From AE-B3B sp964543295 (lineage in GTDB: Bacteria > Aerophobota > Aerophobia > Aerophobales > AE-B3A): a DNA stretch of 64,000 nucleotides. Of the stretch, positions 44,636-53,408 are shown one piece after another. The notes under the pieces are model-generated. The model ran no database searches, was not told the DNA's origin, and worked only from the letters and a program-made list of their open reading frames with translations. The translations under genes and the position numbers were made by a program. The stretch is from assembly GCA_964543295.1 (NCBI GenBank), contig CAZIXA010000008.1, positions 12,660 through 76,659 of the forward strand, written 5' to 3'. Each line of letters begins with the position of its first letter. The stretch's first letter is position 1.

Positions 44636-46081
44636 ATGAAGATACCCAAAAGTAAAAGAAGAATTAGGTTGCTTTATTTAGCTGTTGATTTTTTCTTTAT
44701 CTTCCTTTGCTTTTGGTCTTTTTACTTTTACCGTTATTTTAAGGGGAATTTTTGGGATGGGGTTAAGTATTTCTTTTCCCCTCAGTTTAATTCCCTTCCC
44801 TTATTTAATGAGTACCTCAGCTTATTTTTCTTCCTTTGTATTACCATTTTTTTCTCCCTTCAAAATTACGGGCTTTATGGAACAACGCGGGGACGTTCAC
44901 TGACCAATGAGGTATTTTGCGTCTTTAAAGCAGTTGCCTTTTCGAGTATGTTGAGTATCGCCCTTGTCTTTATAGCCAAATTTCACGGCGTTTCTCGCTT
45001 AGTATTTTTTCAATTCGTCCTCTCCATAGCATTTTTTCTCTCCATCTGGCGAGTTCTTAAACGCTGGTATGTAGAAGATTTGGTAGCCTCGGGTTATAAC
45101 AATCAAAATGTTTTAATCGTTGGAGCAGGGCAAGCAGGCAAGTCCTTAGCTCAGGAGTTGTCTAAGCAACAGCATCTAGGATTAAAAGTCATAGGTTTTT
45201 TAGACGATCATAGAAAAACTGAAGAGCATACATCCAAAGGAAAAATATTAGGAAAGACGAGCGAGTTAGAAAGAATTGTTAATGAAAAATTTATTGATCA
45301 GGTCTCTATTACTTTTCCCCTACAGAGGGGATTAGCAAATAAAATAATATCCCAGGCAAGAAAGTTAGGAGTGGGAGTGAAGATAATACCCGAGTATTTT
45401 GAAAACTCTACCAGTAGACTTGATATTAGTTATATAGGTAGGATTCCCCTTCTTGAATATTATGGTAAGCCTGAATTAGAAGCGGAATTGATGATCAAAC
45501 GACTTATAGATATAGTTTTTTCTTTTGTGGGATTGTTGATTCTTTCACCACTTTTTATAGCAATAGCTATCTTAATTAAATTGGACAGTCCAGGGCCGAT
45601 ATTTTATGTTTCCCCTCGAATAGGAAGAAAAGGAAAAATATTTAAGTTTTACAAGTTTCGTTCAATGTATGCCGGTGCGGAAAAGGATTTAGATAAATTA
45701 TCAGAGAGGAATGAAAAAGACGGACCTATTTTTAAGATGGAAAATGACCCTCGTGAAACTAAAATAGGAAGATTTATAAGAAAATATAGCATAGATGAGT
45801 TGTCACAGCTATGGAATGTGTTAAAAGGGGATATGAGTCTGGTGGGACCAAGGCCTCCTACTCCTTCGGAAATAGACCGCTATAAAGATTGGGAATTAAA
45901 AAGGGTAAATGTAATTCCTGGTATGACCTCTCCATATGTAATTCAAGGGAGAAGCAATTTATCCTTCGGGGAATGGGTGAGGTCGGATCTTGATTATATT
46001 GAAAACTGGTCCTTAGGGTTGGATTTAAAGATTTTATTAAAAACGGTGCCGGCGATAATAAAAGGGGAAGGAGCATACTAA
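44636..46081 (+). CDS. Polyprenyl-phosphate hexose-1-phosphate transferase (initiating enzyme)
   Basis: 481 residues. Four to five N-terminal membrane helices, then a CoA/NAD-binding-like domain (NVLIVGAGQAGKSLAQEL near 158), and the catalytic WbaP/WcaJ-type domain: MIKRLIDIVFSFVGLLILSP re-entrant helix, FYVSPRIGRKGKIFKFYKFRSM and LVGPRPPTPSE. It transfers a sugar phosphate to undecaprenyl phosphate, beginning repeat-unit assembly at the inner membrane. Its 3' side is flanked by AGGCAGGATTAG-type repeats. Confidence 0.93.
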   Translation: MKIPKSKRRIRLLYLAVDFFFIFLCFWSFYFYRYFKGNFWDGVKYFFSPQFNSLPLFNEYLSLFFFLCITIFFSLQNYGLYGTTRGRSLTNEVFCVFKAVAFSSMLSIALVFIAKFHGVSRLVFFQFVLSIAFFLSIWRVLKRWYVEDLVASGYNNQNVLIVGAGQAGKSLAQELSKQQHLGLKVIGFLDDHRKTEEHTSKGKILGKTSELERIVNEKFIDQVSITFPLQRGLANKIISQARKLGVGVKIIPEYFENSTSRLDISYIGRIPLLEYYGKPELEAELMIKRLIDIVFSFVGLLILSPLFIAIAILIKLDSPGPIFYVSPRIGRKGKIFKFYKFRSMYAGAEKDLDKLSERNEKDGPIFKMENDPRETKIGRFIRKYSIDELSQLWNVLKGDMSLVGPRPPTPSEIDRYKDWELKRVNVIPGMTSPYVIQGRSNLSFGEWVRSDLDYIENWSLGLDLKILLKTVPAIIKGEGAY

Positions 46082-46380
46082 AAAAGCAGGATTAAAGGAT
46101 TGGAGGGAAAAAGCAAAAAACTGAAAAGAAGGATTATAGGGGAATGAAGCATGTAAAGGCGGTAATTTTAGCAGCCGGAGAGGGAACCAGAAGAGCTTGC
46201 GGGTAGAGGCATTGAGAGTAAATGACCCTACTATTGCCTTAGGAGTCAACACAAGGAAAGACCTTAGGCGAGTGATTCAGATAATGAAGGAGAAAAGGCA
46301 GCAACTGAAAAGGCAGGATTAGAGGGATAGAGGATTAGAGGATTAAAAAGCAAGAAAAAGGCAGGATTAGAAAGATAGGA
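46082..46380. repeat. Dispersed GCAGGATTAGAGG repeats
   Basis: Variants of gcaggattagaggattaaa occur at 46086, 46312 and 46357 and earlier at 44610. They interrupt and flank the nucleotidyltransferase fragment and could have served as deletion end-points. Confidence 0.6.
46144..46322 (+). pseudogene. GlmU/UTP-sugar nucleotidyltransferase with internal deletion
   Basis: The first 20 codons read MKHVKAVILAAGEGTR, the start of a GlmU-type pyrophosphorylase. After a stop, the sequence resumes with VEALRVNDPTIALGVNTRKD then LRRVIQIMKEKR, the end of the same domain. About 200 codons between them are deleted. Confidence 0.8.
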
Positions 46381-46439
46381 TTTTCTTGACAAGGGTCTTT
46401 GGTCTGATAGCAGGAGAGGGCGAAGAAATAAATACAAGA

Positions 46440-46913
46440 ATGAATCACCGTTTAAGAGCACATGCTATTGGGATATTATACTGGATTCCTGCCATCCTCT
46501 GGATCGTCTTAATTGTTCTTTCCGGCTCCCCCTACGGAGCTTTTCTGGGTAAAAAAGTCCGGCAGCTAACCCATACTTCCTGGATTGTGAAGGGTATATT
46601 TCATATAGGAGAATTTGCTATTCTCACTATCCTTGTTTTTGTCGCCCTTAACATTAAAAAGAAGAAGCTAAACTTAGAAAAAGCTCTCCTGTACGCAGTA
46701 ATTACCAGTTTCGGGGTGGCTTTCTTTTCCGAATTTGAGCAATTCGTTTTTTCCTCTTTTTGTCTATTTGAGTGGAATGATCTGTTTATGAATGTGGTAG
46801 GAATAGGACTGATAACTTTACTATTCTACCTTACAGGAGTTAGAGGTTTTTCTTATGAAAGCCTTTCTTCTGGCGGTAGGAGAAGGGACAAGACTAAGGC
46901 CTCTCACCAATAA
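46440..46913 (+). CDS. VanZ-like membrane protein
   Basis: About 157 residues from the ATG at 46440 (an alternative start at 46386 adds 18). Four hydrophobic helices; the pattern PAILWIVLIVLSGSP at the start, KGIFHIGEFAILTILVF with the central His/Glu, and EQFVFSSFCLFEWNDLFMNVVGIGLITL matches VanZ-like proteins. Function in this family is poorly known (teicoplanin resistance in enterococci). Its 3' end overlaps the broken nucleotidyltransferase. Confidence 0.7.
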   Translation: MNHRLRAHAIGILYWIPAILWIVLIVLSGSPYGAFLGKKVRQLTHTSWIVKGIFHIGEFAILTILVFVALNIKKKKLNLEKALLYAVITSFGVAFFSEFEQFVFSSFCLFEWNDLFMNVVGIGLITLLFYLTGVRGFSYESLSSGGRRRDKTKASHQ

Positions 46914-47155
46914 AATTCCTAGGTGCCTGGTCCCCATTAAGCGAAAGTCACTCCTGCACTACTGGCTAAGGTTGTACGAGGGATACGGCATCAGGGAGAT
47001 GCTGATCAACCTAGGCCATTTGCCTCATCTGGCAAAGGAATTCCTGGATAATGGTTTCTACAGGCTTGAGATTAAGACATTCTATGAGGAAAAACTGTTA
47101 GGAAGTGCAGGAAACCATTGGGGCTAATCGGGATTTTGTGGCCGGGGAGGAGCTT
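46855..47155 (+). pseudogene. Sugar nucleotidyltransferase, frameshifted and truncated
   Basis: Starts MKAFLLAVGEGTRLRPLTNK, an intact nucleotide-binding loop, and continues to EKLLGSAG. One extra base then shifts the frame; in the corrected frame it continues TIGANRDFVAGEELSF up to about 47155, where IS21-type sequence begins. It is therefore a dead gene cut by a mobile element. Confidence 0.75.
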
Positions 47156-47431
47156 TCCTTCTGTGCACTGGAGGACCAGCGTCATTCAGAGCACGCCTTG
47201 CTGGTTTTCTTGAGTGATGAAGTTTCCTTGCGATTTTCCTTATATTCCAGCGTTTCTTGAAATACAGTTTTCTAATCCCTTCTTTTCTTCCACCTCGATC
47301 ATCTCCTTCCTCCGGTAGCTGATGATTTGTTTTCATCAGTGTACCAGATTTTTTGATCAGGTGGTTCCCTTTTACTTTATCACACGCACTACACCCTAAA
47401 GATGGTCCCCTTTTATTTTATCACACACACT
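47156..47431 (-). mobile_element. Left end of an IS21-family element with istA start
   Basis: On the minus strand two near-identical end repeats (GTGTGATAAAGTAAAAGGGA at 47361-47390 and GTGTGATAAAATAAAAGGGG at 47402-47431, 41 bp apart) precede a partial istA: IRKLYFKKRWNIRKIARKLHHSRK, the helix-turn-helix of IS21 transposases, then RRALNDAGPPVHRRK before truncation. The istA start has a one-base frameshift. The multiple end repeats and the IstA motif both point to IS21. Confidence 0.75.
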
Positions 47432-50400
47432 TTTCATATAATAACCAACTACAACTACTATTATAATTACTAAAATTGTTATCCATAATCCTAATCTACT
47501 TGGAGCTATAGGTATTTCTTCTTCCGGAGTTACCACTTCTTCCTCTTCTTCAGGTACTTCTTCTTCAGCTACTCTTTCAATTCTTTTAAATGTCAAATCT
47601 CCCTTACCATAACTAATCCCATCTAACGTAATTTCTAAATCATTCACCCCATCATTATCTAAATCAACTTCTTTACTTTCGTCTACCTTCACTGTAACCT
47701 CCATTGGATCTGAACTTATTTCTAATACTACATAATCTTTACCAACCTCTTTTACCTTAACTGAATGAGCTACAGTATCAATTGTAAATGTTAAAGTACT
47801 ATCTTTAGCCATTAACTTACTTGCTCCGTAATCTGTTAGCTCTCCTAAATCAATTGTTTTTCCAGTTCTAACAATTTCCTTAGCAATAGTTGTAGTCGTA
47901 AAATAACTTGGTCTTTTATGTACCATAAATGTTTTTGAAACTGAAGCTGAATTTCCAGCATCGTCTGTTGCTGAGTAACTTACTGTGTATGTTCCTATTT
48001 CATCTGTGTCTGTAAAACTTTCTCCACACAAAGCTGATACAGATGAACCTTGTGGTTTTGTAACAGTTAAACTAGTAGAAAGTGAGCCATCATAATTATC
48101 ACTAGAAGAACAAGAAATTACAGTTGAACGTCCTGTATATATTGATGTATCTGATAATAATAAAGAAACTGTTGGAGCTGTATTATCTACTTGAGCTTCA
48201 AATGTTATAGTAGGAAAACCTTCATCATAAGTAAAATTTATATAACCAGAAGCATTAGCTTGAAAAGCCTTCCAAAGAATTCCATTTTTATTTACTACAA
48301 CTTTATCTCCTGATGAAAAATTACCTATTGTATGATTTACTGTTGTCGACGAATTTGAGGCAGATTCGTTCCATTTTTTGTAGATGGTCGTGAAGTTTGA
48401 GACTGTTACGTTGATTGAGCTTGAGGATGGATAAATAGACATAATTTTTATTAAATTTATTGTATATGCTCCATGTTCTAAGTTAAGTGACAGCTTATTG
48501 GTAACATTACCTGAACTATCAACAATATGCGACATCGAAGAGTTTTGAGACGTATTTTGATAATAATATACCCCGTAATCGAATGAATTAAGTTGGAATT
48601 TATTTGTTTTGTATCTTACAATACCATCATCAAAATATGATTGTGGTATTGTTACGTTGGCATTTATTGTAACTGTCTCTGCGTTAGGATTGTAATATGA
48701 CGAATCTATTTTGGTTTCGGCTCGTATTAATCTCGGATTGCTATTAGGTGTAGTTATGAATGTCGTATTTTTATTTTCCTCTGCAACAAACCATGTATAA
48801 TTATTATTATTGTCGTCGGTTGTATGGATATAGTAGATACTTTCATTACTTTCAGGATACACTAATCCCTTAACTCGGATCATTGCAGTTTCATTGACTT
48901 GAATAGTCACCATACTTGCGTTATTATTAAATATTATTGTATTCACATCGTATTGTTGGGGGTACCTTTGATTGTAAATTTCGGTTTCATACGCAAAACG
49001 GTAACCCTTTTCATAGAGGTCTTTTACAATATTGTTGCGAAAATTTCTATTTTGATTATCATTCCCGTGTGTTGATCCTAACAAGGGATAACCTGCATAA
49101 AGATAAACTTCATACATCGCATCATATGCGTAAAGAGTGTAGCTGTCGCTAGCATCAAAATCAAAGGCTCTTGGTATGATTGCTGTGTTATTATACATGT
49201 TATAAAAGAGGTAATCCTTCGGGAAAGGGTCTCTAAAATTCTCATAGATTAGAAATCCTTTATCAGACCATATATGCATTGTGGTCTCACTTGATGACCA
49301 ACCAGGTGTTGAATATCCAGGAAATAAACCATGTGTTATTACATGATTCCATGCTTCTGTTATATTACCGGCTAATGTCCCTTGATCATACATATCAATT
49401 TCGCTAAGATGGTCATACCCATGTGATTCTATTTCGATATTTCCTCCATATATGTATCCTAGACTATTCCATCTCGAACTGATATCTATTGGTGAAAGTA
49501 TCCCTTGGCCAGTAGGATCGCCAGAAGGAACATCGTAAGTGAATTTATTTTCTGTGTATTGTGATACATTATTCATAAAATCACCTGTTAAATCTGTGAG
49601 ATAATCAAACCCACTTTGGCTATGCATGTGACAGGGCATTTGTGCTATGGGCGGCATCGGGACGATCATTACATTAATATAATTACTCAAAAATTTCCAC
49701 ATGCCATAACCAGATGCCCTGAAATACCAATTATAAGCACCAAATGCCGTGAAATCACTAAGAATCATTAACATTAGAACATCTGGATCTCCATTCATGT
49801 GTCCTATTGTCATCGATGGATATTTGTCTGAAGAATTTGTTTTGTTTATCACCCATACAAAAATACCATCATCGAAATCATCTGGAAAAGATTCATTATA
49901 ATCCAACTTTAAATAAGTTAAAGCGGTTGCTGGCCTGTAACCAGTATCGTTTATATTCCGCTCAGAGACCGTTATATTTGTTTGATAGTCAGTACCTAAA
50001 TTTTTATAGCTTGCTGCATAAGGGCCTCCAAACGCTGTATTTCTCCTCCAATTAATGTATTCAAATGAAGCGGTAGGACCAGTAATTACAGCTATTTTAT
50101 TTGCTTTAGCGACATCATATATAGCTGAAAAGTCCATACCTCCATCTAGCCAAGCCTGCCATGCTACACCACCAGAAAATTGACTATCTACTATGATTAC
50201 CTTATAGTCAGCAAGTTTTGTATAATTGAAATTTGGGTCGCTAACATTATAACAGTCGACAGGAAGTGTTTGTAATACGCCCCTTTGCCAATCAGCATCT
50301 GTTCTATATAAATATTCAGCATTGTTGTAGTATAGTACCGCTATTTCATGACCCTTTGTGTTCTCAGAAATGTAAGGTGTAATTGGAGCACCAGCATTTC

Positions 50401-50515
50401 CGACTCCACCAAATACAGCAAGGGATAAGAGAACTAAGGTGATGAAACCAACTCTTTCAATATTTTTCCAGAATTTGGACGGTATTCTAGTTTCCCCCAG
50501 GGACTGTTCTGCCAT
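47396..50515 (-). CDS. Large archaeal-type surface protein with polysaccharide-deacetylase-like domain
   Basis: 1039 residues. A hydrophobic N-terminal helix (FITLVLLSLAVFGG) acts as signal. A large domain to about 530 contains NIEIESHGYDHLSE (H-x3-H of NodB deacetylases) and GYSTPGWSSSE. Many N-x-S/T sites follow, then an Ig/PKD-like module (NTAPTVSLLLSD...GTYTVSYSATDDAGNSAS) and a DLDNDGVNDLEITLDG repeat. Before the end are an acidic stalk and one transmembrane helix (WITILVIIIVVVVGYY). Dense N-glycosylation sites and this anchoring style are typical of archaeal S-layer-associated proteins. The last ten residues (VCDKIKGDHL) are encoded by the IS21 end repeat. Confidence 0.8.
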   Translation of the reverse strand: MAEQSLGETRIPSKFWKNIERVGFITLVLLSLAVFGGVGNAGAPITPYISENTKGHEIAVLYYNNAEYLYRTDADWQRGVLQTLPVDCYNVSDPNFNYTKLADYKVIIVDSQFSGGVAWQAWLDGGMDFSAIYDVAKANKIAVITGPTASFEYINWRRNTAFGGPYAASYKNLGTDYQTNITVSERNINDTGYRPATALTYLKLDYNESFPDDFDDGIFVWVINKTNSSDKYPSMTIGHMNGDPDVLMLMILSDFTAFGAYNWYFRASGYGMWKFLSNYINVMIVPMPPIAQMPCHMHSQSGFDYLTDLTGDFMNNVSQYTENKFTYDVPSGDPTGQGILSPIDISSRWNSLGYIYGGNIEIESHGYDHLSEIDMYDQGTLAGNITEAWNHVITHGLFPGYSTPGWSSSETTMHIWSDKGFLIYENFRDPFPKDYLFYNMYNNTAIIPRAFDFDASDSYTLYAYDAMYEVYLYAGYPLLGSTHGNDNQNRNFRNNIVKDLYEKGYRFAYETEIYNQRYPQQYDVNTIIFNNNASMVTIQVNETAMIRVKGLVYPESNESIYYIHTTDDNNNNYTWFVAEENKNTTFITTPNSNPRLIRAETKIDSSYYNPNAETVTINANVTIPQSYFDDGIVRYKTNKFQLNSFDYGVYYYQNTSQNSSMSHIVDSSGNVTNKLSLNLEHGAYTINLIKIMSIYPSSSSINVTVSNFTTIYKKWNESASNSSTTVNHTIGNFSSGDKVVVNKNGILWKAFQANASGYINFTYDEGFPTITFEAQVDNTAPTVSLLLSDTSIYTGRSTVISCSSSDNYDGSLSTSLTVTKPQGSSVSALCGESFTDTDEIGTYTVSYSATDDAGNSASVSKTFMVHKRPSYFTTTTIAKEIVRTGKTIDLGELTDYGASKLMAKDSTLTFTIDTVAHSVKVKEVGKDYVVLEISSDPMEVTVKVDESKEVDLDNDGVNDLEITLDGISYGKGDLTFKRIERVAEEEVPEEEEEVVTPEEEIPIAPSRLGLWITILVIIIVVVVGYYMKSVCDKIKGDHL

Positions 50516-50551
50516 TTTCTACACCTAAAATATCATAGATTAAATTTGTTA

Positions 50552-50559
50552 TTTATAAA
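50552..50559 (-). promoter_or_regulatory. Archaeal-type TATA box for the surface protein
   Basis: TTTATAAA on the minus strand, about 40 bases before the ATG at 50515, with a purine-rich upstream stretch (BRE-like). An AGGTG ribosome site precedes the start codon, so a short leader of about 15 bases is expected. Confidence 0.5.
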
Positions 50560-50625
50560 TTTAACTGTTTTCGATATTGATTCAGTGTAAATTATTTCTA
50601 CTCCTCTTTTCGTATTTCTATTGTG

Positions 50626-51216
50626 ATGAAAAGAGGTGATTTATTGGAATGGTTGAAAAGATCTCCACGAAGAACAGCAGTTATAAAAGTAATGACAAAG
50701 CCTAAAATGCCTTCGGAGATTCACGAACAAGCTTCGAAAGGGGTTGTCTCTCTCAGTAACACATGCGAGATTCTAAAGGCATTGTTGGAAGAGGGTTTAG
50801 TAACTTGTATCAATCCAAGGGAGAAAATTGGAAAGTTATATGGGCTCACAAAGACAGGGAGAGCGTTAAGAAAAAGGACATATCCTAATAAACCGAGTTA
50901 TCAAGATATTCCCAACGACATTATGGAAGAGTATACCTACGTCGTACGGGGCAAGCATAGAAGGGCAGTAATTAAAGTAATTTATGATAGAAAAACACCT
51001 AGCGAAATACACAGGGATGTTGTAAAGGCCACTGAAAATGTATCTCCCGGCAGCATAAATTATGTAAAACTATCTCTCAATAGCACAAGCGATACCTTAA
51101 GGGGATTTAGAAAGAAGGGTATTGCAATCTGCATCAATAAAGAAAAAAGAGTTGGAAGATTATATGAACTTACGAAGAAAGGTAAAGTGATAAGAGAGCA
51201 GATGCTGAGAGAGTAG
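50626..51216 (+). CDS. Tandem winged-helix regulator, archaeal type
   Basis: About 196 residues from the ATG at 50626 (a GTG lies one codon earlier). Two homologous halves, each a winged helix: RRTAVIKVMTKPKMPSEIHE...EGLVTCINPREKIGKLYGLTKTGRALRK and RRAVIKVIYDRKTPSEIHRD...KGIAICINKEKRVGRLYELTKKGKVIRE. Such ArsR-like duplicated regulators are common in archaea. It is divergent from the surface protein and may regulate it. Confidence 0.75.
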   Translation: MKRGDLLEWLKRSPRRTAVIKVMTKPKMPSEIHEQASKGVVSLSNTCEILKALLEEGLVTCINPREKIGKLYGLTKTGRALRKRTYPNKPSYQDIPNDIMEEYTYVVRGKHRRAVIKVIYDRKTPSEIHRDVVKATENVSPGSINYVKLSLNSTSDTLRGFRKKGIAICINKEKRVGRLYELTKKGKVIREQMLRE

Positions 51217-51366
51217 CTTGGCTCGACAAATTTCTACGAATTTTTTCTGATACAGAACAGATTTCTTTTTGATGAGTTTTTTTAAGAATACATTCCGTGT
51301 AAGTTTTTTAAATCATTAATATTACCACTTTAGAAAGAAAACACATCAGAGAAATGGTGAATCAAA

Positions 51367-51522
51367 ATGTATGATGGCAATAAGCTGTACAGCCAATACA
51401 AAAAAGAAAAGGACGAACTTAAAGATCACCTTCCAGAATGGATTGGTATTCTGCAGGATTATTTTAGAAGAAACTATTATTCTTCATCTTCGAAACCCGG
51501 GGCTAAGAAAAGAAAAAGATAA
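51367..51522 (+). CDS. Small basic protein (51 residues)
   Basis: ATG at 51367 with GGTGA 8 bases upstream. The product starts MYDGNKLYSQYKKEKDELKD, has the helical middle LPEWIGILQDYFRRNYY and ends in a basic tail (KPGAKKRKR). The composition is protein-like and it fits the gap between the regulator and the convergent integrase. No family recognised; a nucleic-acid-binding role is possible. The region 51217-51366 upstream holds only T-rich sequence. Confidence 0.55.
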   Translation: MYDGNKLYSQYKKEKDELKDHLPEWIGILQDYFRRNYYSSSSKPGAKKRKR

Positions 51523-51549
51523 TGAATTCGAAATTATTTTGGCTCCAGC

Positions 51550-52788
51550 CTAAATCTCCATTAATTTCTTCGTCAAGCCAAGTTCTGAGAGAATCTCTGC
51601 CAATTTCTTTACAGTCTTTGGATTTTTGGCTAAAGCAGTTATGATCTCATCAGAATTTTTCCTTTTCTCATCAAGCTCTATTGCGGTTTTTACATCTAGA
51701 ACTTTGCTACATTTTTGGCAAAAAAGAGCGTCCTTAGAATTAATACCTCCACATGACTGACACTGTTTTGGTTTTAGAAGGCTTTCTTTTTCTTTTGTTT
51801 TCTTGATTCCGTGAATTTCCAGAATGGTGTTATTCACATCGCTTGAGAGAAGATGGGAATATTCAGAAAGCATCTTGCTTGAAGGAACCCAGCCAAAATA
51901 AACCTTGGCCTGGGCTTCGCTTATCTGTCTGTTAATCAAAAGATGAGTTACTCTCGTGTGCCGGAAGAGATGATGATAAAGCCTCTTTTTAATCTTAGCC
52001 TTTCTTTTGAGTCTTAGAATTAGTGCTCTAAAACTTCCGTATTTCATCTTTTCATTTTTATTTCTGTTTCCAGTCATAACCCATAAAGGAGATCGAGGAT
52101 TATCTTTCCCGGGGTGCAGATTAAGCCAATTGGTAATGTAAGGATCAGATATAACTATTCTTGGAGTTCTATGACCAGTTTTTCCATTTAAATCAACTAT
52201 GTAGCTATATCTATCTCTAGTAACGTCCTTGATTTGTAGAGAACCTATTTCTCCAATTCTAGCACCAAGTTCGTATAGCATAGAGACAAATGCTTTATCC
52301 CTCGGATATTCTGCAGCATCTATCAATCTTTTGATATCTTTTTCGGTGAGAATATCTGATGCCTGTACCTTTGGTTGATCCTTTTTCTTGACGTTGGTGT
52401 TAATCCAACTTACAATTTTAGGATAATCATTTCTTTCTTTATAGTTATCTTTATACTTTAACCATTTGTAGAACTTCTTTAGTATTGCTCTATAGCCTTG
52501 CTTTGTCCAAACCGAATAATCTTCTCTTGATTCTATTTTGATAACAACTTCCTTTATATCTCTTTCAGTAGCTTTATCAAAATCCTTTTTCAGATATTGG
52601 CTTGCTAACATTAGGAGACTACTAATCAATTTAATTCTTCTGGGTTTGCTTAGTCCTTCTAAGAAACATGTCCTGTCAAAGTCTAAAATCAAATCTTTAT
52701 TCTTTTCAGAGATGGTTGATTTCTTAACTCTTTCCAGAGCTGATTTATACTTAGTACTATAGTCATGGATATCTTTTGTAGGGATCAT
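51550..52788 (-). CDS. Tyrosine recombinase/integrase with C-terminal zinc ribbon
   Basis: About 412 residues from the ATG at 52788; the longer frame to 52887 would start inside a repeated sequence and upstream of the TATA box. An N-terminal SAM-like core-binding domain lies at about 60-160. The catalytic domain has ELGARIGEI (Arg), NGKTGHRTP (Lys), HHLFRHTRVTHLL (H-x-x-R) and the terminal SEYSHL tyrosine. CQSCGGINSKDALFCQKC near the C-terminus is a zinc ribbon, an arrangement I associate with archaeal integrases. It probably integrates or excises this island. Confidence 0.88.
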   Translation of the reverse strand: MIPTKDIHDYSTKYKSALERVKKSTISEKNKDLILDFDRTCFLEGLSKPRRIKLISSLLMLASQYLKKDFDKATERDIKEVVIKIESREDYSVWTKQGYRAILKKFYKWLKYKDNYKERNDYPKIVSWINTNVKKKDQPKVQASDILTEKDIKRLIDAAEYPRDKAFVSMLYELGARIGEIGSLQIKDVTRDRYSYIVDLNGKTGHRTPRIVISDPYITNWLNLHPGKDNPRSPLWVMTGNRNKNEKMKYGSFRALILRLKRKAKIKKRLYHHLFRHTRVTHLLINRQISEAQAKVYFGWVPSSKMLSEYSHLLSSDVNNTILEIHGIKKTKEKESLLKPKQCQSCGGINSKDALFCQKCSKVLDVKTAIELDEKRKNSDEIITALAKNPKTVKKLAEILSELGLTKKLMEI

Positions 52789-52811
52789 ACTAATAGTGTA
52801 GATCCAACTAG

Positions 52812-52819
52812 TATATAAA
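52812..52819 (-). promoter_or_regulatory. Archaeal BRE/TATA promoter for the integrase
   Basis: On the minus strand CGAAAGATTTATATAC carries a BRE-like CGAAA and TATA box TTTATATA centred about 27 bases before the integrase ATG. Transcription would start at or next to the ATG, giving a leaderless mRNA; accordingly there is no ribosome site. Confidence 0.65.
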
Positions 52820-52849
52820 TCTTTCGGCTCTGAACTAGTTGTGCAACGC

Positions 52850-53355
52850 CCTGACCGGACGATGAACAACTTGTATGGATCCCACAAGACCGTTCGGTGA
52901 AATGCCCTACGAGGATACCCTAAACGTAATGAGTGTGCGAATGTTTCGGAGATTTCTCAAAAATGCAATTAGTTAGTTGGCTTGTTTCTGACATCGACGG
53001 TTAGGCAACTCTTTATCCATGAAACCTCGTCGAAAAACTCACGAAATGGCTATTTCACCTCTGTGTGACCGGGTGCTGTGGACGAACCTTACTATTATTT
53101 GTTCGGTGCTGTGACAAAATCCCTCTATCATAAGGAAGAAGGGTCTTACCTTGCATAAAGGTTTTTGCTTGGTTCAAACTGGGACCGCAGGAAGGCGTAA
53201 AAGAAGCTAAGGAAGTGTCAAAAGAATTTACGAGAAAATATTTTACACTGGGCCTATACTGAGAAACCTTGGAAAGAAGCAGGATATTTTGGCGCCCCTG
53301 ACCGGACGATGAAGAAGTTCATAGATCCTAAAAGAATCTTCGGAAAATGCCTTGT
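52850..53355. other. Non-coding region with a repeated, degenerate coding fragment
   Basis: Two homologous stretches (52850-52920 and 53293-53355) share cctgaccggacgatgaa and a following gatcc...aaatgcc. In the plus strand they encode related peptides: DPTRPFGEMPYEDTLN after a frameshift in the first, and APDRTMKKFIDPKRIFGKCL in the second, which runs on to a stop at 53459. They look like remnants of one gene family. The 370 bp between them hold no recognisable gene. Confidence 0.5.
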
Positions 53356-53408
53356 TAAAAGGACTTCACCAAAAGATTTAAGTAATTTACTATCTGTCAT
53401 AAAGCAAA

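Noticed and set aside
52789..52887. N-terminal extension of the integrase to 52887
   Set aside because: It would be encoded by the repeated element at 52850 and lie upstream of the archaeal TATA box; the start at 52788 fits the promoter.
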